In this document: one piece after another, positions 53,217 through 64,000 of the stretch
How the letters are laid out: the number at the start of each line of letters is the position of its first letter
How positions within the stretch are numbered: the stretch's first letter is position 1
NCBI RefSeq assembly: GCF_014207705.1
Contig: NZ_JACHIU010000001.1
Span: 496,001-560,000, forward strand
DNA from: Sphaerisporangium rubeum
GTDB taxonomy: Bacteria > Actinomycetota > Actinomycetes > Streptosporangiales > Streptosporangiaceae
DNA length: 64,000 nucleotides
Direction: 5' to 3'
Position numbers and translations under genes: made by a program
Notes under the pieces: generated by a model
What the model saw: only the letters and a program-made list of their open reading frames with translations
What the model was told of the DNA's origin: nothing
Database searches by the model: none

Positions 53217-54959
53217 ATGCGTACGTGGGCGAAGACCACGGCACCCGCCTTCCTGGCGCTCGGTGTCCTGGCGCTCAGCGGTGGCACGGCCATGGCCGAC
53301 ACCTCCGGTACCGGTTCTGTCGGCGGTGGCAACCAGGTCAACCTGCCGATCAACATCCCGGTGGACATCAGCGGCAACGCCGCGGCGGTGGCCGGGGAGT
53401 CCGCGGCCTCCTCGCAGGGCGGCGCGTCCGTCCAGGGCGGCTCCGGGAGCGTCCCGGGTGCCACGTCGGGGGAGGGGAGCATCCTTGGTGGCAACCAGGT
53501 GAACGCCCCGATCTCGGCGCCGATCAACGCGTGCGGCAACGCCGTGTCCGTGTTCGGTAGGTCGGACGCTCGCTGCAAGGGTGGCGCGGCCGTCAAGCAG
53601 TCCGGTGGTGGTGGCGCCGGCGGGAACCGTACCGATGGCACGGGCAGTGTGCTCGGCGGCAACCAGGTGGTCGCGCCGGTCAACGCGCCGGTCAACCTGT
53701 GCGGTAACGCCGTCGCGGTGTTCGGCGAGGCCACCGCGGGCTGCGAGGGTGGCGCGGTCGTCAAGGGCGGCGGCGCGGGTGGTGCGGGTGGCAACCGGAC
53801 GTCGGGACGGCACAGTGTGCTCGGCGGCAACCAGGTGGTCGCGCCGATCAACGCGCCGGTCAACATCTGCGGCAACGCCGTCGCGGTGATCGGGGAGGCG
53901 TTCGCGGGGTGCCGCGGCGGCGCCAAGGTCAAGGGCGGCGGGCCCGGTCACGGGTACGGCGGCGGTCACGGCGGCGGTCGTGGGGCCGGCGGCAACCTCA
54001 CCGGCGGCAGGCACAGCGTCGGCGGTGGCAACCAGGTGGTGGCGCCGATCACCGCGCCGGTCAACGTGTGCGGCAACGTGATCGGCGGCGGGTGGCAGCG
54101 GTGCGAGGGTGGCGTGCACGTTCCCCCGGCGGGGAGCGGCGGTGGCGCCGGCGGTAACCGTACGGACGGCAGGCACAGCGTCGGCGGTGGCAACCAGGTG
54201 GTGGCGCCGATCACCGCGCCGGTCAACGTGTGCGGCAACGCGGTGGCGGTGCTGGGCCAGGCCTTCGCCGGGTGCCGCGGCGGCGCCTCGGTGCGGGGTG
54301 GTGGCGGGGGTGCCGGAGGGAACGTCACCTCCGGCCGGTCGTCCGTCCTCGGGGGTAACCAGGTCGTGGCGCCGGTGGCCGTGCCGGTCAACGTGTGCGG
54401 CAACGCGGTGGCGGTGCTCGGGGACGCGGCGGCCGGGTGCCTCGGCGGTGCGAGCGTCGGCGGCCCCGGTGGTCACCCCGGTGGCGGCCACGGGTACGCG
54501 CGCGAGTCCGGCGCGGCGGTGCGGAAGCAGGCCGGGAGCGGTCTGCTGCCTGAGCTGCCGCTCGCTCCCGAGCGGCGCGCCTCGGCGACCCACCAGGCGG
54601 GGACGCCTGAGCCGTCCGGCGGTGCCGCGGCCAAGGCCCTGCCGAAGCCCCCTGCCGTTCCCGCCGGTGACAAGAAGGATCTGCCTGAGCTCCCCGTCAC
54701 TCCGGGTGGCCCGGTGTCCGGTGACCCGCTGGCTCCCGTCGCGAACGTCATCGACGGCACTCCCGTGAAGGGCCTCGTCGCGGACGACGCCGCCGGTGAC
54801 CTGCCGCTCGGCAAGGCCGGGCTGATGAGCGCCGAGCAGCCGCTCGGGGTCGTCGGCATGAACGCGGCTTCGCTGGTCGCGCTGCTGGGTGGCGCCGTGT
54901 TCGCCGGCGCGGCCCTGCTGTTCGCGGCCGGTCGCCGGCTGCGCCTGCGCCGCCGGTGA
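53217..54959 (+). CDS. Multi-domain long chaplin-like surface protein (seven chaplin domains)
   Basis: 580 aa from ATG 53217 (AAGGAG ten bases upstream). Signal peptide about 1-27. Seven chaplin-type units follow between about residues 36 and 410, each built on GNQVVAPxxAPVNxCGNAVAVxG...C; the first lacks both Cys and the fifth is shortened (CGNVIGGGWQRC). Gly-rich and His-Gly spacers join them. A Pro-rich stalk (about 430-540) leads to a C-terminal hydrophobic helix (about 552-572) and a basic tail, a membrane anchor without a clear LPXTG/LAXTG sortase site. Chaplins form amyloid-like hydrophobic coats on aerial hyphae; classic long chaplins have two domains. Confidence 0.88.
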   Translation: MRTWAKTTAPAFLALGVLALSGGTAMADTSGTGSVGGGNQVNLPINIPVDISGNAAAVAGESAASSQGGASVQGGSGSVPGATSGEGSILGGNQVNAPISAPINACGNAVSVFGRSDARCKGGAAVKQSGGGGAGGNRTDGTGSVLGGNQVVAPVNAPVNLCGNAVAVFGEATAGCEGGAVVKGGGAGGAGGNRTSGRHSVLGGNQVVAPINAPVNICGNAVAVIGEAFAGCRGGAKVKGGGPGHGYGGGHGGGRGAGGNLTGGRHSVGGGNQVVAPITAPVNVCGNVIGGGWQRCEGGVHVPPAGSGGGAGGNRTDGRHSVGGGNQVVAPITAPVNVCGNAVAVLGQAFAGCRGGASVRGGGGGAGGNVTSGRSSVLGGNQVVAPVAVPVNVCGNAVAVLGDAAAGCLGGASVGGPGGHPGGGHGYARESGAAVRKQAGSGLLPELPLAPERRASATHQAGTPEPSGGAAAKALPKPPAVPAGDKKDLPELPVTPGGPVSGDPLAPVANVIDGTPVKGLVADDAAGDLPLGKAGLMSAEQPLGVVGMNAASLVALLGGAVFAGAALLFAAGRRLRLRRR

Positions 54960-55617
54960 GCTGATCTTCCTGATCCGGGGGCTGCGGCCTCCGGGCCAGG
55001 TGTGGACGCTTCGCCGCCGCGGGTCGCGGGCTCGTCCTGAGCTGTGGCCCGCACGGTGAGGCACAAGAGCTTTGTCCGCTTCCGGAAGCGTGGGCCCGGC
55101 GGCGGGCAAAGCCATGTCCGGAGTCGGGTCGTGCGGTGGCCGCCTTGTCGCCGTAGGGCGGCGCCGGATTCGCCGTACCACTTCTCGCCGTCGCGGCGCC
55201 GGTCAGGAAGGTCCGGGCGGGGGACGGTCCGAGCGATGCGGGACGGTCCGAGCGGGGTGGGACGGTCCGAGCGGTGGGGGACGGTCCGAACGGTGGGGGA
55301 CGGTCCGAACGGTGCGGGACAGTCCGAGCGGGGGGACAGTCCGAACGGTGCGGAACAGTCCGAACGGGGGGACGGTCCGAGCGATGCGGGACGGTCCGAG
55401 CGGGGTGGGACGGTCCGAGCGGGGTGGGACGGTCCGAGCGGTGGGGGACGGTCCGAGCGAGGAGGGTGGGGGCTGTGGAGGTGGAGACGGGGGGAGGTCG
55501 GGTTGTGAGGGAGGTAATGGCCGTTTACCTGGGGGGTGGGAAGGAAGTCCGGGGGTGCGGGGGGTGGAAGGGGGGGAGTGCGGGGGTGGGGTGGGGTTAC
55601 AGTGGGGGCGGTGCGGG
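54960..55617. other. 658-bp intergenic region with palindromic tandem array
   Basis: Contains a hairpin terminator for the chaplin gene (54976-54993, seven-pair stem) and the 19-bp repeat array at 55221-55465, followed by a very G-rich stretch to 55617. No gene is supported. Confidence 0.6.
55221..55465. repeat. 13-copy, 19-bp palindromic tandem array
   Basis: The core GGACGGTCCGA recurs 13 times (cores beginning near 55224, 55243, 55262, 55281, 55300, 55319, 55336, 55355, 55372, 55391, 55410, 55429, 55448). Period is 19 bp with two 17-bp steps. Each core holds the palindrome GGAC-G-GTCC; a few copies carry ACAGTCC instead. There are no unique spacers, so it is not CRISPR. Confidence 0.9.
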
Positions 55618-55803
55618 TCAGAGGGTGCTGGCTACTCTTACGATCTTTCGGCGTAGTCGGACGTATCTGCGGCCGTCGGGGTACAGGCGCAGGCGGTCGA
55701 GCTCCCAATGTCCGTATTCGGCGTGCTCGGTGAGGACCCGCCGAGCGGTTTCCCGCGTGGTCCCGCGCGGGAGATAGAGGTCCAAATAGGAATATTCGAG
55801 CAC
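55618..55803 (-). CDS. DUF5703 family small protein
   Basis: 61 aa from GTG 55803 with GGAGA nine bases upstream. The sequence (LDLYLPRGTTRETARRVLTEHAEYGHWELDRLRLYPDGRR) matches the short DUF5703 proteins widespread in actinomycetes. Only this last part of a much longer minus-strand open frame opposite topA is real. Function unknown. Confidence 0.88.
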   Translation of the reverse strand: MLEYSYLDLYLPRGTTRETARRVLTEHAEYGHWELDRLRLYPDGRRYVRLRRKIVRVASTL

Positions 55804-56049
55804 TGCGATTAGTCTCCAGAAGGGTATGCAAGGGGACGCTGGCACTGTCTGGGCTCTATTCTGCGTCCTCGTGGGTATCGGGTCCAGGTAGGTGGAACAC
55901 CGGCAAGTGACCGGGTAGTCCGACGGGGTGAGGTCCGGCGACGGGTTACCTTCATGCCTGTGCGGGGTCGCCGAACCAGCGCGAGCCCGCGCACGCGGGC
56001 CGGGGCGATCCGGCTCGGAACGACAGCGAACAGCGAGGTAGGAAGCAGC

Positions 56050-58761
<2,712 letters not shown>

Positions 58762-58780
58762 GCCCATTTCAGCAGTGAGA

Positions 58781-58814
58781 AACGGCCATTACCGGGACAC
58801 CGGTAATGGCCGTT
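58781..58814. terminator. Bidirectional terminator between topA and efeB
   Basis: A perfect 15-bp stem (58781-58795 with 58800-58814), loop GACA. It lies 19 bp after the topA stop and about 31 bp beyond the efeB stop on the other strand. Confidence 0.92.
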
Positions 58815-58845
58815 CGCATACTCCCCCAAGGGGACCCAAAACAGC

Positions 58846-60096
58846 TCAGGCGAACAGTGTGCGTCCCCAGTAATCCCCCGCGTCCCGCAGCCCTGGCGGA
58901 CAGGCGAACAATCCGCTGGAGACGTGCTTGATGTACTCGTTGAGTACGTCCTTGCGTGCCAGTTCCCGCTGGATCGGCACGAAATGGGTACGCGGGTCGC
59001 GCTGGTAGGCGATGAAGAACAGCCCGGCGTCGAGGCGGCCGAGGCCGTCGGAGCCGTCCACGTAGTTGTAGCCGCGCCGCAGCAGCCGCGCGCCGTTGTG
59101 GGTGGTGGGGTGGGCCAACCTGATGTGCGCCTCCATCGCGATCGCCGGCTCGCCGTCGGGACCCTTGGCGGCGAAGTCGGGTTCGTCGAACTCGGCCTTC
59201 TTGCCGAGCGGCGCGCCGGCCCCCTTGTCCCTGCCGAAGATGACCTCCTGCTCGTTGAGCGAGGTGCGGTCCCAGGTCTCGATGTTCATGCGGATCTTGC
59301 GGGTGACCAGGTAGCTGCCGCCTGCCATCCACTCGGGCCCGTCGCCTGGCGCGACCCACACGTGGTCTCTCAGCATCGCGGCGTCCTCCAGCTTGACGTT
59401 GGCGGTGCCGTCCTTGAACCCCATGAGGTTGCGCGGGGTCGCCTGGGCCCGTGACGTGGAGGAGGTGCGGCCGAACCCGAGCTGGGTCCACCGGACCGAC
59501 ACCTTGCCGAAGCCGATGCGTGCGAGGTTGCGAATGGCGTGCACGGCGACCTGCGGGTCGTGCGCGCAGGCCTGGACGCAGATGTCGCCGCCGGAGATAT
59601 CCGGGATGAGGGCGTCGCCGGGGAAGTGCGGCAGATCGGCGAGCGCGGCCGGTTTCTTGGCGGCGAGCCCGAACCGTCCGTCGAACAGCGAGGGCCCGAA
59701 GCCGATGGTGAGCGTCAGGCCGGACGCCGGCAGGCCGAGGGCCTCGCCGGTGTCGTCCGGCGGGGCCTCGGGGTGGCCCCCGACCGCGCCGAACGTCCCG
59801 GCGTCCTTGCCTTGCGTCATGCGGGCCGCGGCGGCCGTCCACTCCTGGAGCATGTCGATCAGCTCGGCGCGGTTCTTGGTGACCACGTCGAAGGCGACGA
59901 AGTGGAGACGGTCCTGCGCGGGGGTGACGATGCCGGCCTGGTGTTCGCCGTAGAAGCCCACCGGGTCGGACGTGGACGCCGCGGCGGCCGGCGGCGGGCC
60001 CTCCACGAGGTTCCGGGTCGCGAGGACGCCGGCGCCGGCGGCGGCGACACCGGCCGCGCCGAGGCCGAAGAGTTTGCGGCGGTTGATCCCCGTCAT
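58846..60096 (-). CDS. efeB: Tat-exported DyP-type heme peroxidase EfeB
   Basis: 416 aa with a twin-arginine signal (NRRKLFGLGAAGVAAAGAGVLA, start split near residues 5-25). The DyP motif GFKDG is present within MGFKDGTANV, and the heme-binding C-terminal half is complete. GGAGGTG lies eight bases before ATG 60096. In EfeUOB systems EfeB oxidises Fe(II) or releases iron from heme outside the membrane. It is the third gene of the efeUOB operon, 19 bp after efeO. Confidence 0.95.
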   Translation of the reverse strand: MTGINRRKLFGLGAAGVAAAGAGVLATRNLVEGPPPAAAASTSDPVGFYGEHQAGIVTPAQDRLHFVAFDVVTKNRAELIDMLQEWTAAAARMTQGKDAGTFGAVGGHPEAPPDDTGEALGLPASGLTLTIGFGPSLFDGRFGLAAKKPAALADLPHFPGDALIPDISGGDICVQACAHDPQVAVHAIRNLARIGFGKVSVRWTQLGFGRTSSTSRAQATPRNLMGFKDGTANVKLEDAAMLRDHVWVAPGDGPEWMAGGSYLVTRKIRMNIETWDRTSLNEQEVIFGRDKGAGAPLGKKAEFDEPDFAAKGPDGEPAIAMEAHIRLAHPTTHNGARLLRRGYNYVDGSDGLGRLDAGLFFIAYQRDPRTHFVPIQRELARKDVLNEYIKHVSSGLFACPPGLRDAGDYWGRTLFA

Positions 60097-60115
60097 GGGG
60101 TAGGCACCTCCACGG

Positions 60116-61255
60116 TCACTGGGCCACCACCGCGGCCACCTTGCTGATGGGCTCGGCGAGCGCGTTGATGACGTCGGACAGTTCCTTCAGGTCGGCCTTG
60201 CTCAGCTCGGTGTGGAGCTTCCAGCCGTCGCCCTTCTGGTGCTTGCCGAGGGTCGTCTCCGCGGCGGCGAACTTCTCGTCCAGCGTCTTGGCCAGGGCCG
60301 GGTCCCGCTCGTCGAGGACGGGACGCAGCGCGGCCACGGCGGCCTGGGAGCCTTCCAGGTTGGCGGCGAAGTCCCACAGGTCGGTGTGCGAGTAGCGGTC
60401 CTCCTCGCCGGTGATCTTGCCGGTGGCGACCTCGTCGAGGAGTTCCTTGGCGCCGGTGGCGAGCTTGAGCGGCTGGATCTGCTCGCTGTTGGCCAGCTCG
60501 ACGATCTTCTTGACGTCGGTCATCAGCTTGTCGGCGAGCGGGCCGTCCTTGCTGATGTCCTTCTCCACCCACAGATCCTTCTCGATCTTGTGGAAGCCGG
60601 TCCATTCGGCGCCGGGCTCGACACCGTCCTCGCGCGCGTCGATGGCGGGGTCGAGGTCACCGAACGTCTCGGCGACCGGCTCGATGCGCTCCCAGTAGGT
60701 GCGCGCCACCGGGTACAGCGCCTTGGCCTCGGGGATGTCGCCGGCCTTGACGGCGTCCACGAACTCCTGGGTCTTGACCAGCAGCGCGTCGGTCTGGCTC
60801 TTGACGTACCGGCCGTAGTCCTTGGCGGCCTGCGCGAGCTTGGCGTCGTCGGACAGCTTCGCGGCGGTGCCGGAGACCTTCAGCGGCCCCCGGATGCCCT
60901 TGCCGATCATGCCGGGCTTGCACGCGGTCTCGTACGTCCCCGCCGGCAGCTCGATGATCACCTCGCGGGTGAGGCCGGGGACGATGTTCTCGACCTCACC
61001 CATCACGCGGTCACCGGCGGCGTACACGTAGAACTCGGTCACCTTGGTGCCGTTGTTGGTGACGGAGAACGTCGAGGTCCCCGCAGGCAAGGACGTGGAG
61101 CCGACGTCGCAGGCGGTGTCGGTGGCCGCCACGGCGATCTTGCCGGGCCCGCCCCCCGCCTGCGCGGCGGTGCCGCCCCCGCCGCCTGTGGACGAGCAGG
61201 CGGTGAGTCCGGCCAGGACCAGTGCACCCGCGGTGAGTACAAGGGGCGTACGCAA
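60116..61255 (-). CDS. efeO: EfeO iron-uptake lipoprotein (cupredoxin-like + M75/imelysin domain)
   Basis: 379 aa from TTG 61255 (GGAG five bases upstream). Lipobox LTAC at about 17-20 predicts a lipoprotein. An N-terminal cupredoxin-like domain (about 35-130) precedes the M75 helical domain (about 140-375) with the HxxE metal motif in GFHKIEKDLW. EfeO binds iron outside the membrane and passes it to EfeU. The gene is 52 bp after efeU in the same operon. Confidence 0.95.
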   Translation of the reverse strand: MRTPLVLTAGALVLAGLTACSSTGGGGGTAAQAGGGPGKIAVAATDTACDVGSTSLPAGTSTFSVTNNGTKVTEFYVYAAGDRVMGEVENIVPGLTREVIIELPAGTYETACKPGMIGKGIRGPLKVSGTAAKLSDDAKLAQAAKDYGRYVKSQTDALLVKTQEFVDAVKAGDIPEAKALYPVARTYWERIEPVAETFGDLDPAIDAREDGVEPGAEWTGFHKIEKDLWVEKDISKDGPLADKLMTDVKKIVELANSEQIQPLKLATGAKELLDEVATGKITGEEDRYSHTDLWDFAANLEGSQAAVAALRPVLDERDPALAKTLDEKFAAAETTLGKHQKGDGWKLHTELSKADLKELSDVINALAEPISKVAAVVAQ

Positions 61256-61307
61256 TGGTTCTCCAGTTTCAGGGAGCCGCCGGCCTGTGACGGGCCGGGG
61301 GAGAGGG

Positions 61308-62156
61308 TCAGGACGTGGCGACCGGCTCAGGCGTCTTGGCGGGTGTGGCGCCTGGCCGGTTGCGCGCCGGGAGCAGGAAGAGCGTCAGGACCGGCACCAG
61401 GTAGGCGACCCACGCGACCATTTCGAGGATCGTCGGCTGAGCGGTGAAGTTGAACATGCCGCTGAGCAGGGTCGAGTACCACGTGTCCGGCGGCAGGACG
61501 CCGGTCAGGTCGAACGCCGGCGAGGTCAGCACGGTGATCACACCGGCCTCGAACAGGTCGTGCACGCCGTACTTGAAGATGCCGGCGGCGACGAGGATCA
61601 GCAGCAGGCCGGTCCAGGTGAAGAACTTGGTGAGGTTGACGCGCACGGCGCTGGCGTACAGGGCCCAGCCGAGCGCCACCGACGAGGCGAGGCCGAGCAG
61701 GATGCCGGTGAGCGGCGCGGCGCTGGTGGTGGCGCCTTGCGCGGCGGCGAAGAACAGCAGGGCCGTCTCCAGGCCTTCCCGTGCGACGGCGAGGAAGGCC
61801 ATCACCACCACGGCGAACGAACCGAGCTTGATCGCGTCGCTCAGCTTGGCCTTCAGGTCGCCGGACAGGCGGCGGGCCGTCGCGCGCATCCAGAAGATCA
61901 TGAAGGTGACGAAGACGGTGGCGGCGAGGGAGGCGACCGCGTCGAACAGTTCCTGCTGTCGTGATTCGAGCTGCGCGGCGGTGTACGTGAGCAGCGCGCC
62001 GAAGCCGACCGACAGCACGAGGGCCGCCGCGACACCGGTCCAGACGAGGGGGAGCCGGTCCCGGCGGTCGCTCTTGACGAGGAAGGCGACGAGGATCGAC
62101 ACGACGAGCGTCGCCTCAAGGCCCTCCCGCAGACCGATGAGATAGCTGGCGAACAA
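61308..62156 (-). CDS. efeU: EfeU/FTR1-family high-affinity iron permease
   Basis: 282 aa from TTG 62156 with AGGGGGA upstream. Seven membrane spans; the two REGLE iron motifs are at LREGLEATLVV (about 9-13) and AREGLETALLF (about 126-130). It transports ferric iron produced by EfeB. Two IdeR-like boxes lie directly upstream, so the operon should be derepressed under iron limitation. Confidence 0.95.
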   Translation of the reverse strand: MFASYLIGLREGLEATLVVSILVAFLVKSDRRDRLPLVWTGVAAALVLSVGFGALLTYTAAQLESRQQELFDAVASLAATVFVTFMIFWMRATARRLSGDLKAKLSDAIKLGSFAVVVMAFLAVAREGLETALLFFAAAQGATTSAAPLTGILLGLASSVALGWALYASAVRVNLTKFFTWTGLLLILVAAGIFKYGVHDLFEAGVITVLTSPAFDLTGVLPPDTWYSTLLSGMFNFTAQPTILEMVAWVAYLVPVLTLFLLPARNRPGATPAKTPEPVATS

Positions 62157-62168
62157 CCTGGTCCCCCT

Positions 62169-62207
62169 ACGACTTAGCCTTACCTAAATTAGGGCAGCTT
62201 AACCTTA
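62169..62207. promoter_or_regulatory. Two adjacent IdeR/DtxR iron boxes
   Basis: On the minus strand TTAGGTAAGGCTAA (62187-62174) matches 13 of the first 14 bases of the IdeR consensus; next to it TTAGGGCAGCTTAACCTTA (62189-62207) matches 14 of 19. They lie 13-51 bp upstream of the efeU start, where bound IdeR would block the promoter. Confidence 0.8.
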
Positions 62208-62391
62208 GCGCGGCGAGGGCTCGCGCTGTAGCCTAGGGGGCTTGATCGGTCAGGGGTCGCGCGGAGACTTTTCACCGCATGACCCCCCACCACCTTGCTC
62301 TCTGGTAATACCCTCGTGAGCGGACAGGTGGACCATTCCGACCTGTGCTGACTCCACCCCAGCCCGGCGAGCACCTGGATACGCTGACATC

Positions 62392-64000
62392 ATGACCACG
62401 TCCGGCCGGTCCGCTCCGCGGCGCAAAACCTCCCACGTGCTGGCGAATGCCCCGTTCCGCCGGCTGTGGACGGCCATGTCGGTCTGCAGTCTCGGCGACT
62501 GGCTCAACATCATCGCGATCACCGCGTTCGCGGCCTTCCTGACCCGCGGCTCCGGCTACCAGGCGCAGAGCCTCGCCATCGGCGGCGTCTTCGTCGTCAA
62601 GATGCTCCCCGCCATCGTGCTCGGCCCGCTCGCCGGCGCCTTCGCCGACCGGTTCGACCGCCGGCTGACGATGTTCGTCAGCGACCTGCTGCGGTTCGCG
62701 CTGGTGCTGTCCATCCCGATCGTCGGCAGCTACCGCTGGGTCATCATCGCGACGTTGCTCGTCGAGTGCGTGAACCTCTTCTGGGTCCCCGCCAAGGACG
62801 CCACCGTTCCCAACCTCGTCCCCAAGGAGCGACTCGAGGAGGCCAACCAGCTCAACCTGCTGGTGACGTACGGCACCGCTCCGGTCGCCGCGGCCTTGTT
62901 CGCCGTCCTGTCGCTGGTCGTCGATCTCACCGCGCAGGCCGTGCCGAGCTTCACGTGGGAGCCCGCGCGGCTCGCGCTGATCGTCAACGCCGTGGCCTAC
63001 CTCGTGTCCGCGGCGCTGATCTTCACGCTGAAAGGCATTCCCAGGGGCCACGCCGGCCAGGTCGCCGCGCCGTCGGTGCTCCGCCAGATCATCGACGGCT
63101 GGCGGTATGTCGGCGCCAACCGCATGGTGCGGGGGCTGGTCATCGGCATGCTCGGCGCGTTCGCCGCAGGCGGCGCCGTCATCGGCGTGGCCAAGGTCTA
63201 CGTCCTGTCGCTCGGCGGGGGAGACGCGGCGTACGGCACCGTGTTCGCCGCGGTGTTCGCCGGCATGGGCCTCGGCATCTTCTTCGGGCCCCGGGTGCTG
63301 AGCGAGCTGTCCAGGCGGCGGCTGTTCGGCCTCGCCATCGTCACCGCCGGCGTGGTGCTCGCCGGCACCGCGCTCATCCACAACCTCGTCATCCTGGTGC
63401 TGCTGACGGTGGTGCTCGGCGCGTGCGCCGGCATCGCGTGGATCATCGGGTACACCTTGATCGGCCTTGAGGTCGAGGACGCCATCCGGGGCCGCACCTT
63501 CTCGTTCCTGCAGTCCCTGGCCCGGGTCACCCTGCTGCTCGTGGTCGCCGTGGCCCCCGCGCTCGCGGGCCTGCTCGGCGAGCACAGGTTCTCCGTCGGG
63601 GCCGGCATCGCCTACCGCTTCGACGGCACCCACCTCGTCATGCTGATCGGCGGCCTGCTCGCCGTGATCGTCGGCGTGCTGGCCCTGCGGCACATGGACG
63701 ACCGGCGCCACGTCCCGCTGCGCTCGGACCTGCTGGCCGCGCTGCGCGGCGAGCGGTACGTCGCCGAGACGGCCGAGCAGGCGCGCGGCACGTTCATCGC
63801 GTTCGAAGGCGGCGAGGGCTCCGGCAAGACCACCCAGTCGCGGCTGCTCGCCATCTGGCTGCGCGACCAGGGGTTCGACGTCGTGCAGACCCGAGAGCCG
63901 GGGTCCACCAAGGTCGGCATGCGGCTGCGCGCCATCCTGCTCGACTCCACCCACCAGGGCCTGTCCGCGCGGTCGGAGACCCTGCTGTACGCCGCGGACC
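62392..64000 (+). CDS. tmk: MFS transporter - thymidylate kinase fusion (3' end outside window)
   Basis: The frame is open to the last base, giving 536 residues. Residues 20-440 form an MFS-like domain of about 10-12 spans (NAPFRRLWTAMSVCSLGDWLN, PLAGAFADRFDRRLT). A short linker leads to a thymidylate kinase domain from about 462, with P-loop EGGEGSGKTTQ (K479) and the dTMP-site motif REPGSTKVGMRLR. Such fusions are known beside topA in Streptomyces and relatives. The kinase makes dTDP; the role of the membrane part is unclear. No Shine-Dalgarno is evident and TACGCT nine bases before the ATG suggests a leaderless mRNA. The kinase domain is incomplete only because the window ends. Confidence 0.93.
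   Translation, partial: MTTSGRSAPRRKTSHVLANAPFRRLWTAMSVCSLGDWLNIIAITAFAAFLTRGSGYQAQSLAIGGVFVVKMLPAIVLGPLAGAFADRFDRRLTMFVSDLLRFALVLSIPIVGSYRWVIIATLLVECVNLFWVPAKDATVPNLVPKERLEEANQLNLLVTYGTAPVAAALFAVLSLVVDLTAQAVPSFTWEPARLALIVNAVAYLVSAALIFTLKGIPRGHAGQVAAPSVLRQIIDGWRYVGANRMVRGLVIGMLGAFAAGGAVIGVAKVYVLSLGGGDAAYGTVFAAVFAGMGLGIFFGPRVLSELSRRRLFGLAIVTAGVVLAGTALIHNLVILVLLTVVLGACAGIAWIIGYTLIGLEVEDAIRGRTFSFLQSLARVTLLLVVAVAPALAGLLGEHRFSVGAGIAYRFDGTHLVMLIGGLLAVIVGVLALRHMDDRRHVPLRSDLLAALRGERYVAETAEQARGTFIAFEGGEGSGKTTQSRLLAIWLRDQGFDVVQTREPGSTKVGMRLRAILLDSTHQGLSARSETLLYAAD

Noticed and set aside
55221-55465. CRISPR array
   Set aside because: Period of 17-19 bp with no unique spacers and no cas genes nearby.

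Overview
The window is about 70% G+C chromosomal DNA from a mycelial actinomycete. I infer the Streptosporangiales (Nonomuraea/Microbispora-type relatives) from the chaplin-family protein, the MFS-thymidylate kinase fusion close to topA, the many Pro/Thr-linked secreted glycosidases with CBM13 modules, the frequent GTG/TTG starts and 4-nt ATGA/GTGA gene overlaps, and several apparently leaderless genes. The genus is not provable from this sequence alone.

Layout. 1-9.6 kb: plant cell-wall degradation. It holds the end of a GH27-like galactosidase, a GH10-CBM13-GH62 xylanase/arabinofuranosidase, a CE1 esterase-CBM13, a GH9 cellulase behind a MarR regulator, and a TetR/membrane-protein pair. 9.8-17.9 kb: one tightly overlapping operon for a cell-surface glycan (membrane protein, GT2, CofD-like protein, HAD phosphatase, nucleotidyltransferase, two GT4 enzymes, flippase) behind a CebR-like operator. 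18-19.3 kb: TetR regulator and divergent membrane protein with duplicated operators. 19.5-25.1 kb: Wadjet-type SMC defence genes jetA-jetB-jetC, with jetD reduced to 42 codons. 25.2-28.1 kb: FAD oxidoreductase and MocR regulator that share a candidate operator.

28.2-40.9 kb: the most unusual locus. It is a five-gene minus-strand operon that begins with a ricin/Shiga-type ribosome-inactivating protein. This is followed by a 1344-aa DUF6603-like beta-rich protein, two large unrecognised proteins (777 and 1251 aa) and a fibre-like beta-repeat protein. I read it as an uncharacterised toxin or toxin-delivery locus, probably aimed at eukaryotes.

41-50.4 kb: a second glycosidase island (GH54-CBM13, two GH29 fucosidases with CBM13, a GH28-like beta-helix enzyme with CBM2, and a gene remnant). 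Palindromic GAAA-N(1-2)-TTTC boxes like those known from Streptomyces xylanase promoters recur in both glycosidase islands and suggest one xylan/hemicellulose regulon. 50.5-64 kb: tRNA-Leu(GAG), an M20 peptidase, a small membrane protein, a seven-domain chaplin protein, a 13-copy 19-bp palindromic array, a DUF5703 protein, topA, an IdeR-box-controlled efeUOB iron-uptake operon, and the 5' part of an MFS-thymidylate kinase fusion cut by the window end.
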